From the NCBI RefSeq assembly GCF_030704535.1, contig NC_081818.1, forward strand, positions 27,541,501-27,605,500: a stretch of 64,000 bases of DNA. Reading direction: 5' to 3'. The DNA comes from Vitis vinifera (lineage: Eukaryota; Streptophyta; Magnoliopsida; Vitales; Vitaceae). Under the pieces are notes generated by a model. That model did no database searches and was not told the DNA's origin. It saw nothing but the letters and a program-made list of their open reading frames with translations. The position numbers and the translations under genes were made by a program. Positions 1 to 11,200 of this stretch are shown one piece after another; positions within the stretch are counted from its first letter, which is position 1, and every line of letters starts with the position of its first letter.

Positions 1-616
1 CCGCTTGGAACAAAGCAGGGACGACGAACGCGATACGCCATGCAGTGAAAGCAGGAACGTTAAAGGAGGTGATGAAAGCGAAGATGAGAGGCATAATGAG
101 CTGGGTTGCGCCCGCCCCCACGTTGGCCCAGCCGGCGGCCACGCCGTTGGCGAGCCCCACCACGCAGCCTGAAAACATAGAACTCATCCAGAACTGGTTG
201 GAGATGAAGTTGGCCAGAGAAAAACCTATGAGGAAGCGGAGAACGATGAAGGATTGAGGAGTGGAAATGAAGCAGGCCGAGAAAACAATAGGCACAGTGA
301 GAAGAGACAGCGTCGCGCATGCTATTCGCGGACCGAAAACATCACACGCCGTACCCATCGCTAAACGAGAAAAGATAGAACCCATAAAGGAAGCTATTCC
401 AGCATTCCCTATGTCAGTATCCGTGAGCTTAAGATCTTCACGAATTATCGGGAGAAGAGGAGGAATGGCGAAGGTGGAGAAAAAGGTGGCGAATAGAGAG
501 AGCCAGGCAAGGTGGAAGGCTCGCATGTGAGGCGCAGCCAGCGAAAATGGGTGGAACACGGTGGCCTTGTGTTCGGAATCCACCGGCAGAGCGAACTGAG
601 ATTCCTTGGACTCCAT
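1..616 (-). CDS. NRT2.5: High-affinity nitrate transporter, NRT2.5-like (5' part only)
   Basis: This is a plasma-membrane nitrate/proton symporter of the major facilitator superfamily (NNP/NRT2 family). The reverse strand opens with ATG at 616-614 and runs without a stop for 205 codons to the window edge; full-length NRT2 proteins have about 500 residues. The N-terminus MESKESQFALPVDSEHKATV is the one I know from NRT2.5 proteins. The hydrophobic stretch LSLFATFFSTFAIPPLLPII is TM1, and the segment AGWANVGAGATQLIMP matches the nitrate-signature motif of the family (usually AGWGN.G.G.TQ). There is no intron in the visible part. NRT2.5 in Arabidopsis serves nitrogen-starved plants; that role is inferred here. 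The family call is sure; the assignment to NRT2.5 rather than another NRT2 rests on the N-terminus. Confidence 0.93.
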   Translation of the reverse strand, partial: MESKESQFALPVDSEHKATVFHPFSLAAPHMRAFHLAWLSLFATFFSTFAIPPLLPIIREDLKLTDTDIGNAGIASFMGSIFSRLAMGTACDVFGPRIACATLSLLTVPIVFSACFISTPQSFIVLRFLIGFSLANFISNQFWMSSMFSGCVVGLANGVAAGWANVGAGATQLIMPLIFAFITSFNVPAFTAWRIAFVVPALFQA

Positions 617-694
617 AGATTCCGATTGATGCTAACCCAATTGCTAATGGTATCGGACAGTGGAATGCTGGAACTGTGCCTCAGAGTGAAACAA

Positions 695-700
695 TTTATA
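695..700 (-). promoter_or_regulatory. Candidate TATA box of the NRT2.5-like gene
   Basis: TATAAA on the minus strand inside GTTTATAAATTG, 79 bp upstream of the ATG at 616. This spacing would give a leader of about 50 nt. The site is supported only by position and motif. Confidence 0.4.
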
Positions 701-759
701 AACGACGTCGTATAATTACCTTGTGGAATTTTGTGGTATAAATCCACCGGCATCTTGGA

Positions 760-1503
760 TTGGATTTTACGGTTCGCTTACAATTATTTTGAGAACTGAC
801 ATATTGGCTGCTTCCACGAAAATGTTAAATTTGGACATATCAACTATTCATATTTTAATTAATTTTCTTATTTTCCTTAAAATAAAATAAAATTATTAAA
901 CAAACTTTTTATATTTACCTTTAAATAATAATAATAAATTTTAAAATTATTTAAAAAATTAAGACATTTAAAAACCCTTTATGATTTACTTAAAAATTTA
1001 ATGACCTAAAAACAAAAATTTTAATATTTTTTTATAAGTTGTACTACATTTTATATAAAATTTATTAATATTTTCTATTTTTTTTAAAAAGAAAATAAAA
1101 GTTTAATTATGAAATTTTATGATTAAAACTAAGTTGGGATTTGGACAAAAATGTTATCATAACTGCCAGGGTTACATAAATCAACACCAACAGAAAAAAT
1201 CTCCCATGTTTTTGTAATGGATTGTCATTAGTACTTTGAAATTTCAATAATCTCATTAGAATTCAATGTAAATTTCATGGGGTATGATGTGGATACAAAA
1301 TAAAACAAATTAAGAAATATAATTACAATCATAAGTAAAATAAAAACAAAAAAAGTATCATAATTCATTGGCTTAAAATGAAAATAATGTGTAACCCATG
1401 TTTGGAATTAAATTGTCTCTCCACTTAATTATTTCACTTAATAATAGGAGTATAAAAAATGATTCCCATGTAGACTGGGATATTGACTTATTATTATTAT
1501 TAC

Positions 1504-1536
<33 letters not shown>

Positions 1537-2520
1537 ATTAAAGTGACATTTGCGGAACATTGATATTTGCAAAGCAAATAAAAAAAAAAGCAATATAAAG
1601 GAGACTTGAAACCGATAAATATTTCCCTTTTATTTTTACCTTTAACTTTTCTCAAATCCTTTCACATTAAAAAGAAAAAGGGTAATTTGGTCATATGATT
1701 CGAAATAATTATCAAGTTGTAAAAATGATATTCCCGTTAATTTTATTGAGAAATAACAATTTTTAGACATTTTTACTCTTTATCATTTTGTTTGCGAAAA
1801 ACATAGAGAGAAGTACGAGATATCAGAAATAGAGAAATGAGAGGGAAATGGAACAAGAAGGAGATGTCTGTCTTTTTAGGAAAAAGGAAGAGTAGTAATG
1901 TTAAGAATGAGTTATTTATTTTTTTAAAAGGATAAATGAAGGAGGGTATTCTTTCAATTTCAATAATATTTGAAGTATTCTATTTTTATAAAAATTAATT
2001 AGTTAAAAGAGATGAAATAATCCTGCATATTTATGAATTTAACATCTTTTAATTTTTTGCTTGAAGAGTAACTCATTTTTTATATAAATATTTTAACTAT
2101 TTTATATATTTACATGTATGTTTTAAAAGAAATAATTATTTTTATAAGAAAATTTAACTAAAGTTGAAAATAGTTCTTGAAATTTTTTTTTTAAGAATAA
2201 TTTTTAACTAAAAATACATATTTAATAAACTTCATTTAAGAAATATTTTTAAAAATAAAATTGAGATATTTTTAAATTATTTTTATACTTTTTTTTAATA
2301 ATAATTAAAAATATAAAGAATATTTTATATTTTATTTCTCCCTCTTTGTAAAAAATAAACCACATAAAACAAATCAAATTTATCCTCTTACTTAATTTTG
2401 TCTTCTTCTTCACCTCTACATGAATATAAACAACACATACATGCAGAAACAAAAATAAAAAAATTTTAAAAAAAATAATAAAAATAAAAATAAAAATAAA
2501 AACACAAAACACCATTGAAA
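760..2520. other. AT-rich intergenic DNA
   Basis: I see no coding exon here. The DNA is poly-A/poly-T rich, with scattered homopolymers and a TTA microsatellite at 1488-1535. The long minus-strand frame at 2249-2515 is a low-complexity product (F/I/K runs) and not a gene. Confidence 0.7.
1488..1535. repeat. (TTA)n microsatellite
   Basis: About 16 TTA/ATT units with one interruption (TAC) near 1501-1503. It lies in the spacer between the nitrate transporter and the PPR gene. Confidence 0.95.
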
Positions 2521-3060
2521 GTGAGTTGAATTAGAACCCTCAGATATCGATCGGTCTACACATATCTAAAACGTCAGATGGTACGTAATAAAGGAAGACT
2601 TCATGGTTGTTGGTTTATGAAACCGTATCGATCTTGGCTTCTGCTTTATTCACATTTTTGTATGGTTATGAATGACCCAACAGCAAGGCTCATCCACTCC
2701 GATATTTTGATCATGTGCGAACAAGAGTCGAACACGAAGGAGAAAAAGAACGGGCCTTCGGCCTTCATGTTGCGTCCAAATTTTGATTTCCTTTTTACAG
2801 CAGTCGTCACGGTAGTGAGTTTCGGCGTGGAGTTGATTATGGGGATACAGACATTTTGCATTAAGGCCAGTGAAAATGACTTAAGAGTAAAGGAATTATT
2901 GGTCCCTTTAGACACTTTTGTTGCGATGTGGGGTAGTTGCCATTCATGCTGCCGGGGAATCTGAGGCTGGTCCTATTTGGGTTCGAAATTATTTGGTGCC
3001 TAGGATGGCTTGAGCAGGGCCTTTTTGATCGCCCTCAACCCTAACAACTTTTATAAAAAA
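2521..3060. other. GC-richer island with an unexplained 128-codon ORF
   Basis: Between two strongly AT-rich stretches lies about 500 bp of ordinary composition. It holds an open frame at 2578-2964 (+) that starts MVRNKGRLHGCWFMKPYRSW and ends in a Cys-rich tail. I recognise no domain in it. The stretch ends abruptly in AT-rich DNA. It could be a remnant of a transposed gene fragment or of a transposon; nothing shows that it is expressed. Confidence 0.3.
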
Positions 3061-5166
3061 AACCCGAGACCAATCATAACATGTTATGTATACAAATTAA
3101 TCACGATATTTAGTATCTAGTATTTATATTTTATTCTCATTTATTTGTATTCTTATCTAACAAATTAAATTTTAGTATATACTTTTAATTTTTGATAAAA
3201 AGTTAAAAATTTTCAAATTCTTTTATTACTTATTTTAACATTTTATTATTGTTTGTATACAGATCCCATATTTTGAATCTGATGATCTGAATTTCATCAT
3301 ATGTTTTTAATGATTAAAATCACAAATTTGAAGAATACTATGATAAATTCTTTTTTTTTATCTCTTTTATGTTTTATTAGAAATTTAATAGTGATTTAAA
3401 AAAAATATTTTTAATATTCTTAATACTTGAAGGATGAAAATTTTAAAGTTTTAAAAAGACTAAAAACGCTTTTTAAAATTACCATCGAACAGACTCTTGG
3501 GAAGTGCTTATTTTTTTAATAAATAGAAAAAGGTCAAAATATTTGATATTTTTTATTCAATTAAAATAAAAGTTGATATTAATTAATACAATTAAACCGA
3601 ATCTATTGATAATAAGTTCACTTTGATTATATTGGTTGACATCAACATATGACTTTTAGTTTAACAGAAAAAGTTAAATATTTTGACTTTATCTATTTAA
3701 TAAAAAAAAATACCATCTTAATCTCGTATAATTTCCTACTATAACGAGGTTGTGAAGAAAGAAAAAAAGGTCATGTAAAAGGAAATTAATCGTATTCATG
3801 GTAGAAACAGTGAATGGCAATACAAAATGTTAAAAAAAGTGTTATAGCATCAATAAAGGTATCTCACAAAGTAGAGGGATTGAGTACAAAAGTAGTTTAG
3901 GTGACAAAGTAGGACAAGGAAGTATAATAATTAGGGATCCAATGTATTTAAATCATTGAAAATATTTTTAATTTCTTATTATATAATTATTAAATATGTT
4001 TTTATCCTTTTAGAAACATGATTGAAACTATCAAACATATCTATACTTAATACATTACTTGCCTTTTAACTTTTTTTTTTAAAAGAATAATAATTTTCAA
4101 TTATGTTTTTGAATTTTAGAATCATCGGATATGTTTGTAGATTAAGTTTGTTTCCTAGTTAAATATATATGTATATATATATATGTAAAAATACAATGTT
4201 TTATGATTTTTTTTATTAATTTTTAATCATTATTATTATTTATTATAAAACTTTGATGTGGTAAAATTTCTAAATACCTTAATTTGTTAATTTTTTTTAA
4301 ATTATTAAATTTTTAATCTCTAAGAACTTTTGTTATCTTTTAATCATATTTTTAATTTTACAACACTAAACATATTTAATAATTTTAATTTTGATTTCAG
4401 AGTCTATAGTTATATGACAAAAAAAGTAAAAGAGAAAAAATATTAAATAATTTAAAGCAAGTATTTTGTATTAATAAATGAGACATTGGCGTTGAGGGAG
4501 TTGTCACTTTCAATTTTTTATTTTTAACGGAAATAAAACTTCGAAATTACCTTCTGAAATGCCCAAAATCTAGATTAGTTATTTCACTAATAATTTTTTT
4601 TTACCTCAAATCATGAATAAAAATTGAAAACCACTTTATTTTTACAATACAAACGTCTTCACCTTTTTTTATCCTGTCTATTTTCATAGTACAGATTTCT
4701 TAACTTTTTTTTTTCATGGAGAAAAAAATAAATGTAATTTAAAAGAGAAAACTTTTTATAGAAGATTGTTCTTTCACCTTATCTCAAAGAGAAAGAGAAA
4801 GAGAAAGAGAAAGAGAAAGTGTGCATGAAATTTATTTATTTTTAATGACCATATAATGACAATTTTTAGTAGTTTTAATCCTCACAAACTGTTTTCATTT
4901 TGTTGGATCGGGTTGGGTCAGCCCACTTGGGCACCCAAACCCAACTCCAACAATTTTTTATTTTAGTTTTTGGGAATAAAGAATTTTTTTAATACCTTTT
5001 ATCTAATTTCAAGTAAGAAGTATCAAATATGATTTTTTTTGTTTTCAATTTTTTAATTTAAAAGAAATGGACCCGCTTCTCATGAAGCGCCAAAACATGG
5101 CACACTTCAATTTCTCTTCAGTAACCCTCCACTTTCTCTTCAACTAACTTAACTGTCTCTTACAAC
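3060..5166. other. AT-rich intergenic DNA and PPR upstream region
   Basis: No coding exon is visible. A short (TA)n run lies near 4167-4185 and a hexanucleotide GAGAAA run at 4787-4819. About 250 bp before the PPR start is the palindrome GCCCACTTGGGC (near 4921-4932), which contains two inverted TGGGC cores like those bound by TCP factors. Confidence 0.6.
4787..4819. repeat. (GAGAAA)n microsatellite
   Basis: Five to six perfect GAGAAA units upstream of the PPR gene. Confidence 0.9.
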
Positions 5167-7353
5167 ATGGCAACTACGTTTAGAACCCTCTTAGCCATCG
5201 ACCCAAAGAAAAGCTTCAGAGCCTATGCACAGACCTGTGTTTCCCTCTTGAAAAAATTCTCCAATCAAGGCTTGATCACTCAAGGGAACGTCCTTCATGC
5301 TCATCTCATCAAAACGGGTTTTTCATCACAAAGATATATAGCCATCAAATTGCTGATACTGTACTTGAATTGCAGAAAATTTGCTGAAATTGATCAGATT
5401 GTGAAGGAGTTTGATGGGTCTGATCTTGTTGTGAGTAATTGCATGATCAGTGCTTACGTTCAATGGGGAAATCTCGTTCAAGCTCGTCTGTTGTTTGATG
5501 AAATGCCTGAGAGAAATGAGGTATCGTGGTCTGCGCTAATTTCGGGTCTCATGAAGTATGGAAGAGTGGAAGAATCAATGTGGTACTTTGAGAGGAACCC
5601 ATTTCAGAATGTAGTTTCATGGACTGCTGCAATAAGTGGGTTTGTGCGAAATGGGTTGAATTTTGAAGCTTTGAAACTTTTCTTCAGACTCCTTGAATCT
5701 GGAGTCAGGCCAAATGATGTTACCTTTACTTCTGTTGTTCGAGCTTGTGGAGAGTTGGGTGACTTTGGATTGGGAATGAGTATTTTAGGGTTAGTTGTTA
5801 AAGCTGGTTTTGAGCACTATTTATCTGTTTCTAATTCTTTGATTACATTAAGCTTGAGGATGGGTGAAATTGATTTGGCTAGGAGAGTTTTTGATCGAAT
5901 GGAGAAGAGAGATGTTGTTTCTTGGACTGCAATCTTGGATGCGTATGTTGAGACAGGAGACTTGAGAGAAGCACGTAGGATCTTTGATGAGATGCCTGAA
6001 AGAAATGAAATTTCTTGGAGTGCAATGATTGCTAGGTATAGTCAGAGTGGTTATGCTGAAGAAGCGTTGAAACTCTTTTCGAAAATGGTTCAGGAAGGGT
6101 TTAAACCAAATATCTCTTGTTTTGCTTGTACTCTCAGTGCATTGGCTAGCCTCAGGGCTTTATCAGCAGGTATAAACATCCATGGACATGTTACAAAAAT
6201 TGGGATTGATAAAGATGTCTTCATCGGCAGCTCACTTATTGACTTGTACTGTAAATGTGGCAAACCTGATGATGGACGCTTAGTGTTTGACTTGATTTTG
6301 GAGAAGAATGTGGTTTGTTGGAATTCTATGGTAGGTGGGTATAGTATCAATGGTCGATTAGAAGAAACTGAGGAATTGTTTGAGCTGATACCAGAGAAAA
6401 ATGATGTTTCTTGGGGCACTATAATTGCTGGTTATTTAGAAAATGAACAATGTGAAAAGGTGTTAGAAGTTTTCAATACTCTACTTGTATCAGGGCAGAC
6501 CCCAAATAAATCCACCTTCTCAAGTGTTCTTTGTGCTTGTGCAAGTATAGCTTCGTTGGACAAAGGGATGAATGTCCATGGTAAAATCATAAAACTTGGA
6601 ATTCAATATGACATCTTTGTAGGCACTGCACTTACTGATATGTATGCAAAATGCGGGGATATTGGGAGTTCTAAACAGGTCTTCGAGAGAATGCCTGAGA
6701 AGAATGAGATCTCATGGACTGTGATGATTCAAGGACTTGCAGAAAGCGGCTTTGCAGTGGAATCTCTGATTCTGTTTGAAGAAATGGAAAGAACTTCAGA
6801 GGTTGCTCCTAATGAGCTCATGCTTCTGTCAGTTCTTTTTGCCTGTTCTCATTGTGGGTTAGTTGATAAAGGACTCTGGTACTTCAATTCGATGGAGAAG
6901 GTTTATGGTATAAAGCCTAAGGGTAAGCACTACACTTGTGTGGTGGATTTACTGTCTCGATCAGGACGCCTCTATGAGGCAGAAGAATTTATTAGAACCA
7001 TACCATTTCAACCTGAGGCTAATGCATGGGCAGCTCTATTGAGCGGTTGTAAGAAGTACAAAGATGAAAAGATAGCAGAAAGAACAGCTAAGAAACTGTG
7101 GCAGCTGGCAGAGAATAATTCTGCAGGATATGTTTTGTTGTCAAATATTTATGCTTCAGCTGGGAGATGGATTGATGTCTCAAATATTAGGAAATTAATG
7201 AGGGAGAAGGGATTGAAGAAGAGTGGTGGGTGCAGTTGGGTCGAGGTGAGGAACCAAGTACATTCATTTTATTCCGAAGATGGAAGCCATTCCCAATCAA
7301 ATGAGATTTATGGAACTTTACAGCTACTAAGATCAGAAATGCTGGTTCTTTGA
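5167..7353 (+). CDS. Pentatricopeptide repeat protein, PLS class, E/E+ subgroup
   Basis: This is an intronless 728-codon gene, typical of plant PPR genes. Tandem 31-36-residue repeats fill most of the protein, with repeated cores such as LFDEMPERNEVSWSALISG and VFDRMEKRDVVSWTAILDAY (P, L and S variants). The first 40 residues (MATTFRTLLAIDPKKSFRAY...) are basic and hydroxylated and look like an organelle transit peptide. After the last repeat come an E motif (from about residue 630, PEANAWAALLSGCKKYKDEK) and an E+ motif (CSWVEVRNQVHSFYSEDGSHS). The protein then stops at LRSEMLVL, without a DYW deaminase domain. Proteins of this subclass usually specify C-to-U editing sites in mitochondrial or plastid RNA and obtain the deaminase in trans. 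The target transcript and organelle cannot be read from the sequence. The first ATG is chosen because the open frame and transit-like segment begin there. Confidence 0.95.
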   Translation: MATTFRTLLAIDPKKSFRAYAQTCVSLLKKFSNQGLITQGNVLHAHLIKTGFSSQRYIAIKLLILYLNCRKFAEIDQIVKEFDGSDLVVSNCMISAYVQWGNLVQARLLFDEMPERNEVSWSALISGLMKYGRVEESMWYFERNPFQNVVSWTAAISGFVRNGLNFEALKLFFRLLESGVRPNDVTFTSVVRACGELGDFGLGMSILGLVVKAGFEHYLSVSNSLITLSLRMGEIDLARRVFDRMEKRDVVSWTAILDAYVETGDLREARRIFDEMPERNEISWSAMIARYSQSGYAEEALKLFSKMVQEGFKPNISCFACTLSALASLRALSAGINIHGHVTKIGIDKDVFIGSSLIDLYCKCGKPDDGRLVFDLILEKNVVCWNSMVGGYSINGRLEETEELFELIPEKNDVSWGTIIAGYLENEQCEKVLEVFNTLLVSGQTPNKSTFSSVLCACASIASLDKGMNVHGKIIKLGIQYDIFVGTALTDMYAKCGDIGSSKQVFERMPEKNEISWTVMIQGLAESGFAVESLILFEEMERTSEVAPNELMLLSVLFACSHCGLVDKGLWYFNSMEKVYGIKPKGKHYTCVVDLLSRSGRLYEAEEFIRTIPFQPEANAWAALLSGCKKYKDEKIAERTAKKLWQLAENNSAGYVLLSNIYASAGRWIDVSNIRKLMREKGLKKSGGCSWVEVRNQVHSFYSEDGSHSQSNEIYGTLQLLRSEMLVL

Positions 7354-8223
7354 AGGGCAGTGGGTTGATCAGTTTTCCAATGAAGTGGAGCTGATCAACC
7401 AAGTTGGCCTCAAAATCTTAGCATAATTCCTGCCTGCATTGCTGGACCAGAAAGTTTGCTTGTGCATGCCTACTCCCCGAACAAGAGACTGGATCAGTTC
7501 ATATCTGGCTGTTGTTTCATTCAAATTTTTTTTGTTGATAAAGATCAAGTGAAGCCTCCTAGACTCTGCTAAGGGCAATTGAATGCCTGGCCTGCTTTTA
7601 AAAAAAAAGTCCATTGCCTGAACACCTGGAGAATTTTGTTAGGTTGGTAATGGCAAGAACCTAATTCATCCAAGTTTCAGCCAAAAATCCAGTTGCTTGA
7701 TTTTTCGAATTTGATCTCACTACCTTGGGAATAAGAAACAGAGTTTTTTCAGTAATGTACAAGGGTCAAGACATGTGGTGGGAGCTAATGCAGGCAATGC
7801 CTCTTGTTTAAGGTACTAGTTGTTAAAATCCTTACACAACAATTATCGTTTAATAAACTAAACAAATATCTGTAATGCCACAAACCCAGAGAGTTTCTCT
7901 TCCTCTGTTCCTTGGCATGACTTTTATACATTCCTGTTTAACTATCCTTTAAGCAACCATGATTCACAATGAAGCACATATTTAGCACTTAAGTACTTGT
8001 ACATGTCAATCAGAGTGGTGAACTTGCACAGAAGAATTAACTGAACTTCTATATTTCCTTTCTATTTACAAGTACAAAAAGCTTGGATCCTTAGGAACAA
8101 AAGCTACTTCTTCAGCATACCATGGCCAGGTTTCCAAAAGGCCAAGGAATTTCAAATTTGTGATAAACTACAGAGGTTTAGACAAAATGTCAGGTTATAG
8201 ACGAGGTATTCTATTTTTAGATA
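7354..8223. other. Convergent 3' flanks of the PPR and MORC genes
   Basis: This 870-bp stretch separates two convergent stop codons (7351-7353 on +, 8226-8224 on -). I see no exon. It should hold both 3' UTRs and polyadenylation signals. Candidate AATAAA-like strings are present (for example AATAAAC near 7852) but cannot be assigned. Confidence 0.6.
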
Positions 8224-11200
8224 TTATCCATTTTCCTCGATTGAATTGAGGGATTCAGACTCGGCCAATAGCTCTGCGTACTCACAACGAACATCTTCCA
8301 GCTGTCTTTTAAGTTGTTGCATCTGCACCGAAATTAGAACACTGATCTTAATTGAAAGACAATGATGGAATAGTATTTCTTTTCTGAGATGGTAGAATTT
8401 GGGACTGAAGCACAAAATTAATATCAAAAGGATTGTGTTAATGCCACAAGCCAAAGATGCCAGTATGTGTGCTTGGATCTTTCATTTATTTTAGTGAAAT
8501 ACCTTCAGGTTAAGTTCTTGCTCTGTTTTCTCATATTCCAATAACCTGAAAGAGAAAACGCTGAGGAATTCAGAAGATATTCAGATACTTGAAAATTATA
8601 TGAAATTATGAGGAAGTCTTCATTGAGCCATATCAGGATTATATTACTGGTCTAGAGAGCCTGTTCTGATAATATGGCTAGCCACCCCCATCATCCCGCC
8701 CCACACCAACTTAACTATTGCTGGACTTTTATTTCAGGCAATGATTGCAATAACTTAGCCCAATTCTAGCCTGTTATGTTTATCAAAGATCAAAGCGGAG
8801 TGCAGGTCTAAAATTTGCCATCTCAACTAAAAAATGTGTTCAAAATAATAGGAAACCAAACCTTTGTCTCAATTATTGAAACATATAAATTCAAGTCACA
8901 TATACCATAAATTTGAAATTCACATGAGACTTTTGCTGGCTCTAGAAATAATTATGTAACACTATGTGTTCTATACTCACTGTGACTGTAGCTTTTCATT
9001 TTCTTGCATAATACTCAATGTCTCTTGATCTTGAGATTCGGACACAGCCTACCACAAAAGACAGCAAGCATAAGTAACAAGGATTCCCTTCTTAGCAAGT
9101 AAGCTTACTATTAAAAGAGTCTGGAGAAAGAAAAACTTGAAGCCATGGTTGAGTGATTATTGTTAACCAAGCTGACAAAACCCCAAGATCACAGAAATAC
9201 ATTTATTTGGTGAGCACAGTAGTATCGAATAGTACATAGTGTTACAAAGATGCATTATAGTTCTTCAAGGTGAAAGGAAAAAAGGGGCTTTTTAGTGCAC
9301 CAAGTGAGTCGCAAAGCAACAAAGAAGCAAATTAAGAAAGTGCCAAGGAAATCTATAGTGAACTAAAAACACATGCCCCTGTTTCTTAGTTGCACCTATT
9401 CCGAATATGTCAAGAATTAGTATGTCAGATATATATATATATATATATATCCCATTCCATGTATTCTGACACAAGAAATTTATATATTTTAAAGTGCACA
9501 AGTAATTAGAATATTATATCATTTGTTTCGCAACAATCTCTCCTGTCTCCAAGCAAGAAACCTTCTTATCACATCAGCTTAATATAGGAAATGTAAATCT
9601 ATCTACCTGTGTGAATTACATCCATCTAGACTCTTGTTGCATGCTCTCGTCATCAGAAACTTATTCAGATAGATCCAGCACTCCTCTTTTTGTCCTTATT
9701 CATCATATTATTTTATTCAAGTTGATTGACAACCAAACTGGAATTTCAGACAAAATCTGTCAACAAAAGGGAAGTGAATGTTGATGTGGTACTATTGAGA
9801 GATCTTGTGAGGCTACTGTCCATTCTCACCAGACCATGATAAAGAAAAAATGAGCTATAGATTAGACCTACACCTCCCAAAAAGACCCATTTCCCTTGGT
9901 CTAAACTGAACACAAGAATGCAAAATACCTCGTAACATTAAAACCAATTGACATATTGACTAGCACTAATTTTTTGTTTGATAGGCGTACTAGAATATTT
10001 GTTGATAGTGTCTCAAGAAAAACACACACACCAAAGTACACAAGACATACACAAAAGGTTCCAAACCACAAAGATAAGAAAAGGAGAAATAAAAAACATC
10101 TCCTTCTGATCAAAAGTGTCCGACCAATCAACAAAATCTAACATAGACAATGAGCCTTCATCTAAAAACTTCTAAGCCCAAAGCCAAAGAAAAACTCAAG
10201 AATTTTAGAGCATGATCCACTTGTTCAACATTTTCAAATGCTCTATGACCCCTTTCCTTCAAATGGCCTAGAATAAGCATAACAGGGAGCTCTCCACACT
10301 TTCCTACATTTCTTCCCCCAAAATTTCCATGCCAACTTAAAGGAGTATCTCCTAATGTAGAAGGCAATACTAATTCAACGTGAAATAAAGAGCATAACTA
10401 GTGTCACAAGATCCTTGTTTTAGCATATTGAAAAAGGATATGATCAGCCAATTCTCCTTCACCCTTTGCAAAGGTGCCATCTGTTCTTGACTAGCCTTGA
10501 CTTTTCAATTTCAATCAACAGAATTTTAAGAGTGTCATATCATGACTAAAATTGTAGGCAGACCAAAACCATCTCCTTATAATGTCCAACATATCTGTAT
10601 ATGTTTTCTAGTATATATTGGCATTCAGGTTAATTACGATGGGAATTCCTAATGTCAACAAAAATGTGAGATAGGCATCACTCAGCAAACCTTTTCTTCC
10701 CTATTGCATAGGATATCAGTTGAATCTGGCCCTGAGCCTTTGTGCCTTTTTGCATGTTCTAGTTCCACAGGGGGTTTGTGCTGCTTCCACTTTGTATGCA
10801 ATCCTGTTCAGGCATCATAAAATAAATGTGGATTAGTAAGTGCAAATTTTCATCCCATATTCCATTATAATAACTAATTGAGTTGGGCCAAAGGGTTTGA
10901 TACAATTGCTTCATATGATTCAGTAACAAGCTATTGCTGACTCAGAAGTGTACCTTGCTGGGAACTAATTTGGTAGCTATCAACAGGTTTTCCTGGGTTT
11001 CTAGCTGAGACATGAGGTGGAGTAGTTCCGGCAAATTGAAAGGACCCAATTGCAGAAGAAGCATCTTTTGAACTATCAACTACATGGCAACTGTGGTTCA
11101 TTAACACAGGCTCTGAACAACCATGAGTTCTTGAATAGAGTGATTCCTGAGAAGGCACTGGCGCTCGAGTTTTTTTCACTTGCTGATAACCAATCAGCTC

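Noticed and set aside
60..530. Plus- and minus-strand small frames opposite the nitrate transporter
   Set aside because: They are shadows of the NRT2 reading frame, which accounts for the conserved motifs.
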